Shown: piece after piece, positions 50,852 to 58,966 of the stretch
Layout: each line of letters opens with the position of its first letter
How positions within the stretch are numbered: the stretch's first letter is position 1
Source: Arthrobacter terricola
GTDB taxonomy: Bacteria; Actinomycetota; Actinomycetes; Actinomycetales; Micrococcaceae
NCBI RefSeq assembly: GCF_004354015.1
Contig: NZ_SMRU01000026.1
Coordinates: 27,551 to 91,550 of the forward strand
Length of the DNA: 64,000 nt
Direction: 5' to 3'
Program-made: the position numbers and the translations under genes
The notes under the pieces: model-generated
Told to the model about the DNA's origin: nothing
The model's input: only the letters and a program-made list of their open reading frames with translations
The model's database searches: none

Positions 50852-52081
50852 TTACTGCAGTCGCGAATAGCGGAAAAGAGCCGCTGTCCCCATTCCGCCG
50901 GCGATGCTGATCATCGCCAACGCTGTGGCCACTATGCCGGGTTGCCCTTCAGCGATCCTGCGGGCTTGCGCCAGAAGCCGGGTAACCAACACAGCCCCGG
51001 AGGCCCCGTACCCGTGCCCCAAGGCCAGCGCGCCGCCGTCGAGGTTTGCCCGTTCGGAGTCCACGCCCAAGGCATCAAGGCAAGCAATGGCTTGCGCGGC
51101 AAATGCCTCATTGAATTCAATGAGGTCGAGATCAGCCGCGCCGAGCCCGCTTCCTGCAAGGAGTCGTTTCGCCGCAACAGAGGCGCCGATGCCCAGCAAT
51201 TCCGGGCGGACACCCGCGGTATCGCACCCCAGCACCAACAAGCCGTCTTCGGCGCCCAATTCGCGTGCCCGCTGCAAGGACGTGATCACGACGGCGGAAG
51301 CGGCGTCCGCGTCGAAGCATGAGTTCGCCGCGGTGACGGTGCCGTCCTGCACGAACGCGGCGGGAAAACGCGCCATGAGTCGGGGGGTCAGCGACGCGCG
51401 CGGCCCATCGTCCTCCCGCACGATACTGGTACCGGCGCCGAGAGGAACGATTTCCGGTACGAACGTTCCGGCTCCCCTCGCGGCCACCGCGCGATTGTGG
51501 CTTCGCAACGCGAATTCGTCCTGCCGTTCGCGGCTGATTCCGTATTCCCGGGCCACGTTCTCGGCAGCCACGCCCATGTCCGGATCGCCGAACTCCGGCG
51601 GAACGAAGCTAGCCCTGGAATAGAAGTGCGGCCCGCCGTCGGGATCCGGATTTCGACGCGCCCGCAGTGGCGCGGTGCTGATGCTCTCCACGCCGCCGGC
51701 CAGGTAAATGCCGTTTCCCCCGGCGGCTACGAGTCGGGACGCCAAGGCGATCGCATCCAGCCCGGAACCGCACTGGCGGTCCACAGTGAGTCCCGGAATA
51801 TCGACGGGAAGCCCCGCCTGTAACGCGGCGTACCTGGCCAGGTTTCCCCCACCACCCACGGCGTTTCCGATGACGACGTCGACGACGTCCGAATCGGCCA
51901 CTCTTGCGTCGTCAAGGAGTGCCCGCAGGACCGGCGCGAGGAGGTCCTCCGCCCGCAGGGCCTTGAACTGTCCGTTCGCCCGGCACACAGGTGTCCGCCG
52001 GGCGGCGATGATGATCGGCTGTCTGGCCGGATCCAGCTCCAGGCTGCCGCTCGCGCCGGCGCCAGGCAAACTGCTAAGCAA
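50852..52081 (-). CDS. Thiolase-family protein with Ser in place of the second Cys
   Basis: Thiolase-fold acyltransferase of 409 residues. Nucleophile Cys104 (DRQCGSGLDAI), NEAFAAQ with the conserved residues, and His356 (LGHGYGASG) are present. The second catalytic Cys of CxGGGxG is Ser392 (SIAGGMG), and the usual GHP is GHG. The frame is intact across this site, so it is a substitution, not a frameshift. The change may favour synthesis of beta-keto products or another condensation. TTG at 52081 is the apparent start, overlapping the acyl-CoA ligase stop; an internal TTG at codon 5 is possible. Confidence 0.82.
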   Translation of the reverse strand: MLSSLPGAGASGSLELDPARQPIIIAARRTPVCRANGQFKALRAEDLLAPVLRALLDDARVADSDVVDVVIGNAVGGGGNLARYAALQAGLPVDIPGLTVDRQCGSGLDAIALASRLVAAGGNGIYLAGGVESISTAPLRARRNPDPDGGPHFYSRASFVPPEFGDPDMGVAAENVAREYGISRERQDEFALRSHNRAVAARGAGTFVPEIVPLGAGTSIVREDDGPRASLTPRLMARFPAAFVQDGTVTAANSCFDADAASAVVITSLQRARELGAEDGLLVLGCDTAGVRPELLGIGASVAAKRLLAGSGLGAADLDLIEFNEAFAAQAIACLDALGVDSERANLDGGALALGHGYGASGAVLVTRLLAQARRIAEGQPGIVATALAMISIAGGMGTAALFRYSRLQ

Positions 52082-53489
52082 GGGGTTTCGCCCGTGAATC
52101 GTTGTTCTTGATCCAGTCGAGGAAAATCTGGCGGCTCACTTTTCCACGGTCCGTCACCGGCAACTCGGACAGCGCGAAATACTGCAACGGCCGCTTATCC
52201 CGTGCGAGCAAGCCGTCCAGGCCGGTCTTCAGCTGCATCGCCGTCACGGAACCATACGCAGGAAGAATGCCCGCCACTACTTTCTGGCCACGCACATCGT
52301 CCATCATGCCGGCCGCCACGGCGGCCGAAACCCCGGGGATCGAAGCAAGCGCCAACTCCACTTCGTGGGGATACACGTTCTTGCCCGCCGTGATGATCAT
52401 GTCCGATCGGCGCCCAAGGATGTGCAGGACCCCGCCATCCAGATAGCCCTGGTCCCCGACCGTAAACCAGCCATTGAAGCAACGCAGCGCCTGGCCGTCG
52501 TCACCCCAAAGGTATCCGTTGCTGACCATTCCACTGCGTACGCTGATGTTCCCGTGGGCTCCCGGCGGAAGTTCCGAGCCGCCGTCGTCCAGGATCTTGA
52601 GTTCGACGCCAGGAAACGGGCCACCGATTCCTGTTCCGCCAGCGTCGAGCGGCTCCCCCGCGGCAAGACGGGTTCCGGAAACGAAACTGAGCTCGGAGGC
52701 TCCGTAATATTCGAAGATGGCGGCGTTGGGCGCCCAGCGGCGGGCGGCTTCCAGCGTGCGGGAGTCCAGCTTCGATCCAGCGCAGATGATGCTGCGCACC
52801 CCCGAAGCATCCACTCCTCCCACCAATCCCCGCTCGCTCAAGAGGCGCAACATGGTGGGGGCCAGGACGAGGCGGGTGACGCCGTCGTGGCTGATGGCCG
52901 CGTGCGCATCACCGACGTCGAACGTCTCCAAAGTGTGGAACGCCGCGCCGGCGTAGAGGCATTCCGACAGTGCGTAAAGGTTCAAGCTGGCAGACAGCGG
53001 CCCTGGAGCCAGCGTCTTGTCCTCCTGCCCAAGCCCGAAAAACTCAATGGAGGCCTCAAAGGACACCTGCCAGGATCGCCGGGAACGGGTGAAGGCCTTG
53101 GGAATGGATGTGGTTCCGGACGTCAGGCCGATGAGGAACGTGCTGCTTGGAGCGCCATCGGCCAAATCCTCGGTTGGGCCGTCCTCTCCCGCTTCCAGGC
53201 CGGAAACGGCCGTGTGGTTGATTCGCTGCGACACTTCATCGATCATGGCCTCGGGCCACAAGGGATCGAGTACTGCGCAGCTTCTTCCGCCCGCGACGGC
53301 CGCAGTGTAGGCCGTAACGAACTCCACGGAGTTATGTTCGGCGAGGATCGTCGTCGAACCGGTTGTGGGCAGCCGCAACATCGCGGCATCCCGGAGACCG
53401 GCCCAGGTGAGCCGCTTGCCGCCGACGACGACAGCGGTGTCGTCGGGGCGTTCATCGGCCCAAAGCTGAAGTTTATCCAAGAAAGGCAT
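52074..53489 (-). CDS. AMP-binding acyl-CoA synthetase/ligase
   Basis: Adenylate-forming enzyme of 471 residues that activates a carboxylic acid to a CoA thioester. P-loop-like motif LIGLTSGTTSIPKAFTRSRRSW (A3), EYYGASEL (A5), GWFTVGDQGYLDGGVLHILGRRSDMIITAGKNVYPHEVE (A7-A8 hinge) and the late Lys in DRGKVSRQ (A10). The enzyme is short for the family. ATG 53489 is 7 bases after TAAAAT; a GTG at 53492 is also possible. Its stop overlaps the start of the thiolase-like gene, so the two probably act in sequence. Confidence 0.88.
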   Translation of the reverse strand: MPFLDKLQLWADERPDDTAVVVGGKRLTWAGLRDAAMLRLPTTGSTTILAEHNSVEFVTAYTAAVAGGRSCAVLDPLWPEAMIDEVSQRINHTAVSGLEAGEDGPTEDLADGAPSSTFLIGLTSGTTSIPKAFTRSRRSWQVSFEASIEFFGLGQEDKTLAPGPLSASLNLYALSECLYAGAAFHTLETFDVGDAHAAISHDGVTRLVLAPTMLRLLSERGLVGGVDASGVRSIICAGSKLDSRTLEAARRWAPNAAIFEYYGASELSFVSGTRLAAGEPLDAGGTGIGGPFPGVELKILDDGGSELPPGAHGNISVRSGMVSNGYLWGDDGQALRCFNGWFTVGDQGYLDGGVLHILGRRSDMIITAGKNVYPHEVELALASIPGVSAAVAAGMMDDVRGQKVVAGILPAYGSVTAMQLKTGLDGLLARDKRPLQYFALSELPVTDRGKVSRQIFLDWIKNNDSRAKPLA

Positions 53490-53496
53490 CACCGAA

Positions 53497-53502
53497 ATTT
53501 TA
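53497..53502 (-). promoter_or_regulatory. -10 box (TAAAAT) for acyl-CoA ligase operon
   Basis: TAAAAT on the minus strand ends 7 bases before the ATG at 53489. Copy B of the palindromic element begins 42 bases further upstream. Confidence 0.5.
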
Positions 53503-53543
53503 GCGCCCGCCCCACGATCCCGGCCTCTCTATGACGACCGCTC

Positions 53544-53607
53544 GAGTTTGTGTACAGCTGACACCCGTTAAAAGGCGATTTAAGGGGTGTCAGGTGTACA
53601 CAAACTC
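53544..53607. repeat. Dispersed palindromic element, copy B
   Basis: 64-bp palindrome: left arm of 29 bases matches its partner at 27 positions around a 6-base loop (AGGCGA). Closely related to the copy at 27376-27440, with the first 17 bases (CTCGAGTTTGTGTACAG) identical. It lies between the acyl-CoA ligase promoter and the SufT-type gene stop, both on the minus strand. Confidence 0.85.
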
Positions 53608-53620
53608 CCGGAATTAACGC

Positions 53621-53667
53621 ACGACGACGGCAGGTTGCCCTTGGGGAAGGCAGCCGGCCGTCGTCGT
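53621..53667 (-). terminator. Terminator of the SUF operon
   Basis: 11-bp stem (53621-53631 with 53657-53667) enclosing a shorter inner hairpin, 13 bases downstream of the SufT-type gene stop. Confidence 0.65.
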
Positions 53668-53679
53668 CATGGTGATGCG

Positions 53680-54012
53680 TTAGATGTTGAAGCCGAGGGC
53701 CCGCATCTGGTCGCGTCCATCCTCGGTGATCCGCTCGGGACCCCATGGCGGCATCCACACCCAATTCAGGCGCCAGTCGTCCACGATGCCGTCGAGGGCC
53801 TGGCCGACCTGCTCTTCAAGCACGTCGGTCAACGGACAAGCGGCTGTGGTCAGCGTCATATCGATGAGCAGCGCGCCGTCCTCCTCGGAGTACTTCAGAC
53901 CGTACAGCAACCCAAGGTCCACCACGTTGACACCGAGTTCGGGGTCAATGACATCCTTGAGCGCCTCCTCGACATCCTCGAGGTTGGTGCGGGCCGCATT
54001 GATTTCGGTCAT
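53680..54012 (-). CDS. sufT: SufT-like metal-sulfur cluster assembly factor (DUF59)
   Basis: Small cytosolic protein of 110 residues of the DUF59/MIP18 family, needed for Fe-S cluster maturation. The conserved segment VIDPELGVNVVDLGLLYGL and TLTTAACPLTD with Cys59 are seen. It is the last gene of the SUF operon, 14 bases downstream of sufC. The cysteine desulfurase sufS and scaffold sufU that often stand between sufC and this gene are absent. Confidence 0.9.
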   Translation of the reverse strand: MTEINAARTNLEDVEEALKDVIDPELGVNVVDLGLLYGLKYSEEDGALLIDMTLTTAACPLTDVLEEQVGQALDGIVDDWRLNWVWMPPWGPERITEDGRDQMRALGFNI

Positions 54013-54026
54013 GGCGGGTGTCCTAA

Positions 54027-54821
54027 CTAGGCCTGCGCTGCAGAGGCAGCAGCAACGCTTGCTGCGCCGGCGCCCTTGGCGTAACGGTCGTAGCCTTCTT
54101 CTTCGAGGCGGTCAGCCAATTCCGGGCCGCCTTCTTCAACGACCTGGCCATCAACGAACACGTGGACGAAGTCCGGCTTGATGTAGCGCAGGATGCGAGT
54201 GTAGTGGGTGATGAGCAGGGTGCCCATGTTTCCCGTCGCGTGGGCGCGGTTGACGCCTTCGGAGACAACCTTCAGGGCGTCGACGTCCAGACCGGAGTCG
54301 GTCTCGTCGAGCACCGCGAACTTCGGCTTGAATAGTTCGAGCTGGAGGATTTCCACACGCTTCTTCTCGCCACCGGAGAAGCCCTCGTTGACGTTGCGCT
54401 GTGCGAAGTCGGCGTCGATGCGCAACTGCTGCATGGCGGCCTTGACGTCCTTGGTCCAGGTGCGCAGGGCCGGTGCTTCGCCGTCGATCGCGGTCTTCGC
54501 GGTACGCAGGAAGTTGGTCATGGTGACGCCCGGAACTTCAACCGGGTACTGCATGGCGAGGAAGACACCTGCGCGGGCGCGCTCGTCGACGCTCATGGCC
54601 AGAACGTCTTCGCCGTCGAGCGTGATGCTGCCGCTCGTGACGTTGTAGCGCGGGTGGCCGGCAATGGTGGACGCCAGCGTCGACTTGCCCGAACCGTTGG
54701 GGCCCATGATTGCGTGGGTCTCGCCGGTCCTGATGGTCAGGCTGACGCCTTTCAGGATCTCCTTGGTTCCCTGCTCCGTCTCGATGCTGACGTGCAGGTC
54801 CTTGATCTCAAGAGTTGACAT
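54027..54821 (-). CDS. sufC: Fe-S cluster assembly ATPase SufC
   Basis: ATPase of the SufBCD scaffold, 264 residues. Walker A GPNGSGKSTLASTIAGHPRY, SufC-type signature FSGGEKKRVEILQLELF, Walker B AVLDETDSGLD and LLITHYTRILRYIKPDFVHVFVDG with the switch His. The C-terminus carries an Ala-rich tail. It lies 38 bases downstream of the Rieske ferredoxin gene, with AAAGAAAGA before its ATG. Confidence 0.96.
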   Translation of the reverse strand: MSTLEIKDLHVSIETEQGTKEILKGVSLTIRTGETHAIMGPNGSGKSTLASTIAGHPRYNVTSGSITLDGEDVLAMSVDERARAGVFLAMQYPVEVPGVTMTNFLRTAKTAIDGEAPALRTWTKDVKAAMQQLRIDADFAQRNVNEGFSGGEKKRVEILQLELFKPKFAVLDETDSGLDVDALKVVSEGVNRAHATGNMGTLLITHYTRILRYIKPDFVHVFVDGQVVEEGGPELADRLEEEGYDRYAKGAGAASVAAASAAQA

Positions 54822-54859
54822 GCTCTTCTTTCTTTCGTAAGTCTTCAGGCACTTGGCGC

Positions 54860-55216
54860 TCAGTAGTTTTGTACCGAGGCGCCGTTCACAACGTTGGTCA
54901 CGTCCACATAGACGTCGTCGCCGTCGAGGCTGACGGCAAAGACGGGGACGGGGTCATAAGCAGGAAGCTGCAAGGGCTGTCCGGTGCGGAGATCGAATTG
55001 GGAGCCGTGCCCCCAGCATTCGATCGCGCAGCCTTCGACTTCACCCTCGGAGAGCGAAATGTCCGCATGCGAACAGGTGTCCCCGATGGCATGGATGCCA
55101 CCCATCGAGTCTTTCACGATGGCTACAGGGTAGTCATCGATCAGGATGCGCAACGCTTGCTTGACCTGGATCTCGTTGGCATTGCACACCAGTTCGCCCT
55201 GGGGCTTGTCGCTCAT
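54860..55216 (-). CDS. Rieske-type ferredoxin of the SUF operon
   Basis: Small [2Fe-2S] protein of 118 residues, annotated in relatives as non-heme iron oxygenase ferredoxin subunit. The Rieske ligands are Cys48-x-His50 and Cys67-x2-His70 (DTCSHADIS, CWGHGSQFD). It has no oxygenase partner nearby; its place between sufD and sufC suggests it serves cluster assembly or electron supply. ATG 55216 was chosen (AGGGAAAC upstream); the frame extends to 55273 into sufD. Confidence 0.9.
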   Translation of the reverse strand: MSDKPQGELVCNANEIQVKQALRILIDDYPVAIVKDSMGGIHAIGDTCSHADISLSEGEVEGCAIECWGHGSQFDLRTGQPLQLPAYDPVPVFAVSLDGDDVYVDVTNVVNGASVQNY

Positions 55217-55241
55217 AGTCCGTTTCCCTGCCTGGCTCGTA

Positions 55242-56555
55242 TTAGTTGTCGCTCGCGGCGAGTTCGCGCTCAACAGCTTCCGTCAGGCGCTCTTCGAGGG
55301 CCGGAACCTTGATCTGCTGGATGATCTCGTTGAGGAATCCGCGGACCACCAGGCGGCGGGCAACGTCTTCCGGGATTCCACGGGCCATGAGGTAGAACAA
55401 GTGCTCGTCGTCGAAGCGGCCGGTGGCGCTGGCGTGGCCGGCACCTTCGATCAAGCCGGTCTCGATTTCGAGGTTCGGCACCGAGTCGGCGCGTGCACCG
55501 TCCGTGAGGACCAGGTTGCGGTTGGCCTCGTAGGTGTCCGTGCCTTCTGCCTCCTTGCGGATCAGCACGTCGCCAACCCAGACCGTGTGTGCGTTGCGGC
55601 CCTGGAGCGCGCCCTTGTAGAGGACGTTGGACTTGCAGTTTGCTACCGCGTGGTCCACGAACAGTCGCTGCTCGAGGTGCTGGCCGGCGTCCGCGAAATA
55701 CAGGCCGAACATCTCAGCCTCGGCACCGGGTGCCGTGAAGCGGGTGGACGGCGTCAGGCGCACGAGGTCGCCGCCAAGGCTGACCACGATGTGCTTGAAC
55801 TTGGAGTCCCGGCCCAGCTTGGCCTGCTGCGAGGAAGCGTGGACGGTGTCGTCGTTCCATTCCTGAAGCGAGATAACTGTCAGTTCGGCGCCGTCTTCCA
55901 CCAGGATTTCGACGTTTTCCGAAAGGGTCGCGGTTCCCTGGTGGTCAAGGACGATCCGCGCCTTGGAGAAACGCTCGGCCACGATCACGATGTGTTGGGC
56001 AGCTGCTTCCACGGAGGTTCCGGTGAGCACCACGGACACTTCGCCGTCGAGCTGCTGTTCGGCCTTCACGGTGATGACCGTGGCCTCAGTAAAGTGCTCC
56101 CACGCGTTGGCGGAAACGCGGTCCTCGGGAATCGCGGCAAGGCCGATGCGCTTGTCTTCGCGGCCCACCGTTTCGACGACGACGCCTTCCGGAGCGGTAA
56201 CCGAGACAGACGGAGCGGTGCCGGAGAGGGCCTCCGAGTGAAGTCCGCGGAGCCGCTTGAGCGGCGTGAAGCGCCAATCCTCTTCCAAGCCGGTGAGCGG
56301 CTTGAAGTCAGCGAGCTTGTACGAAGTGAGGCGGCCGGCACGCGAGCTGTCGGGAACACCGACGCCGCCACCGTGGGAGTGGCTCTTGGCCGAGGCGCCG
56401 GCAAGGGGACCCGACGGCGGGGCCTGTTCGGCCGTCGTCGGGCTGGTGCCGGTGTTCAGCGGCGAGAGGTTCTCGCCTTCTTCGGTGAAGCCGTCGATAT
56501 ATGGCTGTGCCGAGGGCGCGCCGATGCGGGCCTTTTCAGTAGTGATTTCAGTCAT
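55242..56555 (-). CDS. sufD: Fe-S cluster assembly protein SufD
   Basis: Scaffold subunit of 437 residues, paralogue of SufB. Right-handed beta-helix core with AQHIVIVAERFSKARIVLDHQG, and the C-terminal SufBD signature EDVARRLVVRGFLNEIIQQIKVPALEERL. HATGRFDDEHLFYLMARG-type block (SATGRFDDEHLFYLMARGIP) holds the conserved residues at the SufB interface. ATG at 56555 is two bases from the sufB stop. Confidence 0.95.
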   Translation of the reverse strand: MTEITTEKARIGAPSAQPYIDGFTEEGENLSPLNTGTSPTTAEQAPPSGPLAGASAKSHSHGGGVGVPDSSRAGRLTSYKLADFKPLTGLEEDWRFTPLKRLRGLHSEALSGTAPSVSVTAPEGVVVETVGREDKRIGLAAIPEDRVSANAWEHFTEATVITVKAEQQLDGEVSVVLTGTSVEAAAQHIVIVAERFSKARIVLDHQGTATLSENVEILVEDGAELTVISLQEWNDDTVHASSQQAKLGRDSKFKHIVVSLGGDLVRLTPSTRFTAPGAEAEMFGLYFADAGQHLEQRLFVDHAVANCKSNVLYKGALQGRNAHTVWVGDVLIRKEAEGTDTYEANRNLVLTDGARADSVPNLEIETGLIEGAGHASATGRFDDEHLFYLMARGIPEDVARRLVVRGFLNEIIQQIKVPALEERLTEAVERELAASDN

Positions 56556-56557
56556 TG

Positions 56558-58033
56558 CTAACCGACGGATCCTTCCATCTGCAGTTCAATCAGGCGGTTG
56601 AGTTCAAGGGCGTATTCCATCGGCAGCTCGCGGGCAATCGGCTCGATGAAGCCGCGAACGATCATTGCCATGGCTTCGTCCTCGGGCATGCCGCGGGACA
56701 TCAGATAGAAGAGCTGCTCCTCGCTCACCCGGGAAACGGTGGCCTCGTGGCCCATCACAACGTCATCCTCGCGGATGTCGATGTAGGGGTACGTGTCCGA
56801 ACGGGAGATGGTATCCACCAGCAGGGCGTCGCAACGCACGGTGTTGGCGGAATGCTTCGCACCCTCGCGGACCTGGACCAGGCCGCGATAAGCTGCTCGG
56901 CCACCGCCGCGGGCTACCGACTTGGAAATAATGGAGCTCTTGGTGTTCGGCGCGATGTGGACCATCTTGGAGCCGGTGTCCTGGTGCTGGCCTTCGCCGG
57001 CGAACGCGATGGACAGGGTTTCACCCTTCGCGTGCTCACCCACGAGGTAGACCGCCGGGTACTTCATGGTCACCTTGGAACCGATGTTGCCATCGATCCA
57101 CTCCATGGTGCCGCCTTCTTCGCAGATGGCGCGCTTCGTCACCAGGTTGTACACGTTGGTGGACCAGTTCTGGATGGTCGTGTAGCGGACGCGGGCGCCC
57201 TTCTTCACGATGATTTCCACCACTGCGGAGTGGAGGGAGTCCGAGGTGTAGATCGGAGCCGTGCAGCCTTCGATGTAGTGGACGTACGAGTCCTCGTCGG
57301 CAATGATCAGCGTCCGCTCGAACTGGCCCATGTTCTCGGTGTTGATGCGGAAGTAGGCCTGCAGGGGGATCTCGACGTGAACGCCCTTGGGGACATACAC
57401 GAAGGAACCGCCGGACCACACGGCCGTGTTTAGCGAGGCGAACTTGTTGTCGCCCACCGGAATGACGGTGCCGAAGTATTCCTGGAAGACCTCAGGATGC
57501 TCCTTGAGGGCGGTATCGGTGTCGAGGAAGATCACGCCCTGCTTTTCCAGGTCCTCGCGGATCTGGTGGTAAACAACCTCGGACTCGTACTGTGCCGCAA
57601 CGCCGGCGACGAGGCGGCTGCGCTCGGCTTCCGGGATGCCCAGCTTCTCGTAGGTGTTGCGGATGTCCTCGGGAAGGTCTTCCCAGGTCGCGGCCTGCTT
57701 CTCGGTGGACCGCACAAAGTACTTGATGTTGTCGAAGTCGATACCCGAGAGGTCCGCACCCCATGTAGGCATCGGCTTGCGGTCGAAGTACTTCAAGCCC
57801 TTGAGGCGCAGGTCAAGCATCCATTCCGGCTCGCTCTTCTTGGCCGAAATGTCGCGGACAACCTCTTCATTGAGACCTCGACGCGCGTTGGCGCCAACGT
57901 CGTTCTTGTCAGCCCATCCGTATTCATAGTTGCCAATACCGTGCAGCTCGGGATTCTTTTCCAGAATCTCCGAGATCACAGCACCGTCAGCTAGCGCTTT
58001 CTCTGCTGTTCCTTCAGCTAATTGACCCGTCAT
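56558..58033 (-). CDS. sufB: Fe-S cluster assembly protein SufB
   Basis: Scaffold on which clusters are built in the SufBC2D complex, 491 residues. Typical SufB segments are NYEYGWADKNDVGANARRGLNEEVVRDIS, FVYVPKGVHVEIPLQAYFRINTENMGQFERTLIIADE and YIEGCTAPIY with the catalytic-path Cys. The SufBD C-terminal signature is SRGMPEDEAMAMIVRGFIEP. ATG at 58033 with GAAAGG upstream; the open frame continues to 58279 but only into sufR. No intein is present, unlike mycobacterial SufB. Confidence 0.96.
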   Translation of the reverse strand: MTGQLAEGTAEKALADGAVISEILEKNPELHGIGNYEYGWADKNDVGANARRGLNEEVVRDISAKKSEPEWMLDLRLKGLKYFDRKPMPTWGADLSGIDFDNIKYFVRSTEKQAATWEDLPEDIRNTYEKLGIPEAERSRLVAGVAAQYESEVVYHQIREDLEKQGVIFLDTDTALKEHPEVFQEYFGTVIPVGDNKFASLNTAVWSGGSFVYVPKGVHVEIPLQAYFRINTENMGQFERTLIIADEDSYVHYIEGCTAPIYTSDSLHSAVVEIIVKKGARVRYTTIQNWSTNVYNLVTKRAICEEGGTMEWIDGNIGSKVTMKYPAVYLVGEHAKGETLSIAFAGEGQHQDTGSKMVHIAPNTKSSIISKSVARGGGRAAYRGLVQVREGAKHSANTVRCDALLVDTISRSDTYPYIDIREDDVVMGHEATVSRVSEEQLFYLMSRGMPEDEAMAMIVRGFIEPIARELPMEYALELNRLIELQMEGSVG

Positions 58034-58044
58034 CACGGCCTTTC

Positions 58045-58857
58045 TTACTGATTGTTGGATTCGACATGGGCACCGGCCGGACGTCCGGGGAATCCGAGGG
58101 ACTCCCTGGCCGCTGGCCTGCCCGTTGGAATGTGGGTGGTGCAGACGTGTCCGCCCTGGGCAAGGGTGGAGAGCCTGCGGACGTCGACGCCGACCAAGCG
58201 GGAAAACAGCTCGGTCTCGGTGTCGCAGAAAACGGGGAATTCCGCAGCGAGTTGCTGGATGGGGCAATGGCCCTGGCACAACTGCACGCTCGAAAGCGAT
58301 GCGGGCAGCGGCGCCTTGGCGGCGATTGACGCTGCCGAAGCGACGTAGCCGTCCCTTGTCAGTGCCTCGGACAACGCCATGGCACGGGCCGTGATATCGG
58401 ATCCCGCGCGGTCAATCTCGGGTGCGTAGCGCTGTTCCATTTCAGCGAAGCGCTCAACGACGTAGTCCTTGACGGCGCCCTCGCCCGCGAGGTCGCGAAG
58501 ACGGCGCAAGGCCGAACTTGCGATATTGAGGTAGTCGTCGCCAAGCTTGGATTGACCCTGCGAACTCAGGACGTACCTGCGCGCGGGGCGGCCTGCTCCA
58601 GCTCCGGCCCGGGCGACCCGCTTTACTTCGATGACACCCGCGCGTTGCAAGTGGTCAAGGTGGCGGCGGACCGCTGCTGGCGTGAAGCCAAGCATGTCCC
58701 CAAGTTCGGCAGCGCTGACCGGGCCGTGTTCCAACACCGCGTTCAGGACGCGGTCGCGGGTCCGGTCTTCGGCCTCGGCTACGCCTGCGGCAGGACCGCC
58801 AGGCACGTGCGCGACGGCGCCGTGCCGCATGGCGGGCACAGAAACAGAACTCCTCAT
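58045..58857 (-). CDS. sufR: SufR-type Fe-S cluster-sensing repressor
   Basis: DeoR/ArsR-like winged-helix regulator of 270 residues that represses suf when it holds a [4Fe-4S] cluster. HTH: VSAAELGDMLGFTPAAVRRHLDHLQRAGVIE, wing RPARRYVLSSQG. The C-terminal cluster ligands Cys194, Cys198, Cys211 and Cys239 have the spacing known for mycobacterial SufR. ATG at 58857; a GTG at 58866 is alternative. It is first in the suf operon and divergent from an ABC exporter, 110 bases apart, so it may autoregulate and affect both. Confidence 0.93.
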   Translation of the reverse strand: MRSSVSVPAMRHGAVAHVPGGPAAGVAEAEDRTRDRVLNAVLEHGPVSAAELGDMLGFTPAAVRRHLDHLQRAGVIEVKRVARAGAGAGRPARRYVLSSQGQSKLGDDYLNIASSALRRLRDLAGEGAVKDYVVERFAEMEQRYAPEIDRAGSDITARAMALSEALTRDGYVASAASIAAKAPLPASLSSVQLCQGHCPIQQLAAEFPVFCDTETELFSRLVGVDVRRLSTLAQGGHVCTTHIPTGRPAARESLGFPGRPAGAHVESNNQ

Positions 58858-58954
58858 GGAATACACAACACAATCATGTCGTAATTTACTCCCGCCATCC
58901 AGTAAGGCAAGGCTGACCTGCCTGCCCCACCGAACCCACCCCTACTACTTCACG

Positions 58955-58960
58955 TAGAAT
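58955..58960 (+). promoter_or_regulatory. -10 box (TAGAAT) for ABC exporter operon
   Basis: TAGAAT ends 6 bases before the GTG at 58967 with no ribosome site, fitting a leaderless mRNA. Confidence 0.55.
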
Positions 58961-58966
58961 ATTCTG

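Noticed and set aside
50852..52081. Thiolase Ser392 considered as a sign of a pseudogene
   Set aside because: The frame is intact over 409 codons and all other motifs are present; a substitution is more likely than decay.
55146..56561. Long open frame (471 codons) on the plus strand across sufD and the Rieske gene
   Set aside because: Antisense to two firmly identified genes of the SUF operon.
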